A stretch of DNA of 6,813 nt from Candidatus Hodarchaeota archaeon. Its GTDB lineage: Archaea > Asgardarchaeota > Heimdallarchaeia > Hodarchaeales > Hodarchaeaceae. Where the stretch lies: NCBI GenBank assembly GCA_016840305.1, contig JAEOSP010000299.1:1-6813 (forward strand), in the 5' to 3' direction. Both the position numbers and the translations under genes were made by a program. Position 1 is the first letter of the stretch, and each line of letters starts with the position of its first letter. The notes below the pieces were generated by a model. The model was not told the origin of the DNA, made no database searches, and worked only from the letters and a program-made list of their open reading frames with translations. This document shows positions 5,397 to 6,813 of the stretch, one piece after another.

Positions 5397-6813
5397 GGTA
5401 AATGGCTAGCAAACTCTGAGAATAAAGTAGCAGTGAATATTTCGAAATCACGTATCCCTCCGACATTCGGATTATTCGACTCGATAACCGCGTATTCTAA
5501 GGGAGAGTGAACTTGTCCACCATGTCCTAATCCTCCGTAAACAAATGGTAATCCTAAAATCGATTGAAACATTGAGAAAGGAGCGGATCCTGCTAGTAAA
5601 GGTACCATTATTGGCCTCTTATGAAATCTTTCATACACTTTCTTAGTTATTTGAATCAATGGATGAGTGGGTGACATTTTAGCTGGTCCATAACCTGCCC
5701 CTAAATTACATTTAATCATCGGGAAATTTTCATTAATAAATTTCTGATAACAATCCTTAATATAGTCAACAGTTTGAAAAGGAGGTAATCTAATATCTAA
5801 GTTTGCCTTTGCTTCATGGGGTATGATTGTCATACCCCCCTCTCCATAGTACCCTCCTTCTATACCATTTATTGATAGTCCTGGTTTGAAAAGTTGCTCA
5901 ATGAAGGCGTCTCTTCCCTCTAATTCTTCTTTTGATTTATCGCGAAATTTTGAAACAAACATCGATCGTTTCATTTCATCAAAATTAGTATTCTCAACAA
6001 GATCTTTGATAAGCATTTCATCCTCCTGAGAGGGGCCTGTGATATTAGAGTCAGTCATTATACCAGGAACTAAAATTTCATTAGTATTATCATCTTTAAG
6101 AGAGTTTAAAGCCTCTATAAGCTTAAAAATTGGGTTTTGAACCAACCCTGAATTTGATGAGTGTAAATTTCTCCCTACAGGACCTCCCCAATCCCCACCA
6201 GAACAAAATAGTTTAGCTTCAATAACTCCCCTAACACCTAAGAAAAATTTGATCTCTCCCTTGAATGATTCAAAAAACATTGGGAAATATACAGCAGTAG
6301 CTTGTTTAAGTTCTTTAGAATAGTCTTCTATAAATTTTTGAAGATGGGGACTACCTAATTCCTCTTCACCTTCTATTGCAAAAATGATATTGATGGGTAA
6401 TTTACCATTTTCTTCGAGAAATGTTTCTAAGACATTAAAGGCCGCTAAAGTGGGTCCTTTCTGGTTTGTAACACCTCTATTAATTAAACATTTTCCCGAA
6501 AAACCTTCAAACCATTCATAATTATGGATTTCTGCACCAAATGGATTAATTTTCTTTTCTCCATTAATGATCCATTTTTCAGGATATACAGGTTGAACAT
6601 CATACATGGAATAAAATAACAAAGTTGGTTTATCACTGCTTGTGATTATCTCACCATAAACAATTGGATGGCCGAATTCGTCTCCCATAGTCTCTGCTAG
6701 GTGTACATTTTCCCCTCCCAGTTTAGTTATTTTCCTCATTAATATATCAGTTGTTTCTTTTATTCCTTCACCAGTAGCAGATACCGAAGGTTGCTTTAAG
6801 AAATTTTGTATGG
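5390..6813 (-). CDS. M20-family metallohydrolase/peptidase homologue with altered metal site (5' partial)
   Basis: The reading frame continues past the ATG at 6739 to the window edge. The extra 24 codons include QPSVSATGEG, the normal early M20 motif, so the true start lies off the window. M20 enzymes are di-metal amidohydrolases (DapE, ArgE, carnosinase, aminoacylase). Counting from Met 6739, visible motifs are FYSMYDVQP (42-50), NRGVTNQKGP (87-96), EGEEELGS (123-130) with the expected catalytic E126 and metal ligand E127, a lid domain with GGDWGG and NLHSS (H193), and GGQVHSPLE (408-416) with metal ligand H411. Against the usual G-H-x-D-V-x-P and R-G-x-x-D-x-K-G, the metal His is Met45 and the bridging Asp is Asn92; no Asp is visible near residues 146-157, where a third ligand is expected. 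The fold is clear, but peptidase activity is doubtful. It lies convergent to the OFOR operon, with 16 nt between stops. Confidence 0.88.
   Translation of the reverse strand, partial: IQNFLKQPSVSATGEGIKETTDILMRKITKLGGENVHLAETMGDEFGHPIVYGEIITSSDKPTLLFYSMYDVQPVYPEKWIINGEKKINPFGAEIHNYEWFEGFSGKCLINRGVTNQKGPTLAAFNVLETFLEENGKLPINIIFAIEGEEELGSPHLQKFIEDYSKELKQATAVYFPMFFESFKGEIKFFLGVRGVIEAKLFCSGGDWGGPVGRNLHSSNSGLVQNPIFKLIEALNSLKDDNTNEILVPGIMTDSNITGPSQEDEMLIKDLVENTNFDEMKRSMFVSKFRDKSKEELEGRDAFIEQLFKPGLSINGIEGGYYGEGGMTIIPHEAKANLDIRLPPFQTVDYIKDCYQKFINENFPMIKCNLGAGYGPAKMSPTHPLIQITKKVYERFHKRPIMVPLLAGSAPFSMFQSILGLPFVYGGLGHGGQVHSPLEYAVIESNNPNVGGIRDFEIFTATLFSEFASHLPK

Noticed and set aside
6737..6739. ATG as the start of the M20 protein
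   Set aside because: The frame continues upstream and encodes QPSVSATGEG, a standard M20 N-terminal motif, so this Met is internal.
1..6813. tRNA, rRNA, CRISPR arrays, insertion sequences
   Set aside because: The gaps between genes are 3-162 nt and hold no cloverleaf, direct-repeat array, transposase remnant or terminal inverted repeats that I could recognise.

Overview
This is an AT-rich window that reads most like an archaeal genome. The pointers are a 2-oxoacid:ferredoxin oxidoreductase built as a gamma-alpha fusion plus a separate beta subunit, an extracellular-type beta-propeller protein held by one C-terminal membrane helix with a basic tail, GGAGGTGA-type ribosome binding sites, and U-rich tracts rather than strong hairpins at gene ends. 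An Asgard-like or other mesophilic archaeon would fit, but no single feature proves it, and anaerobic bacteria also carry some of these families.

Layout. (1) 1-984 (+): the 3' part of a VCBS/FG-GAP-like repeat protein with six Asp-rich calcium-loop repeats and a C-terminal membrane anchor. Its 5' end lies off the window. (2) 1115-1528 (+): a complete HIT-family nucleotide hydrolase/transferase. (3) 1529-1690: a short gene-free leader with a T-rich tract and an A/T-rich promoter candidate. (4) 1691-5373 (+): a tight three-gene operon of a gamma-alpha fused 2-oxoacid oxidoreductase subunit, its TPP-binding beta subunit (3-nt gap), and an FMN-dependent alpha-hydroxy-acid dehydrogenase-like protein (26-nt gap from the preferred start). 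(5) 5390-6813 (-): an M20-family metallohydrolase homologue, convergent with the operon after a 16-nt gap and running off the right edge, so its N-terminus is missing.

How the genes may work together. The FMN protein could oxidise a 2-hydroxy acid to a 2-oxo acid, which the OFOR pair would convert to an acyl-CoA, CO2 and reduced ferredoxin. This is inferred from gene order and families; the substrate is unknown. All three operon products, and the M20 homologue, differ from textbook relatives at active-site positions. The OFOR alpha part has YPMAP instead of YPITP. The beta subunit has Gln where the third cluster Cys is expected. The FMN enzyme keeps the catalytic Lys/His/Arg core but seems to lack the substrate-binding Tyr and Arg residues of glycolate and lactate oxidases. 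The M20 protein has Met and Asn where His and Asp metal ligands are expected. No tRNA, rRNA, CRISPR array or mobile element was seen.
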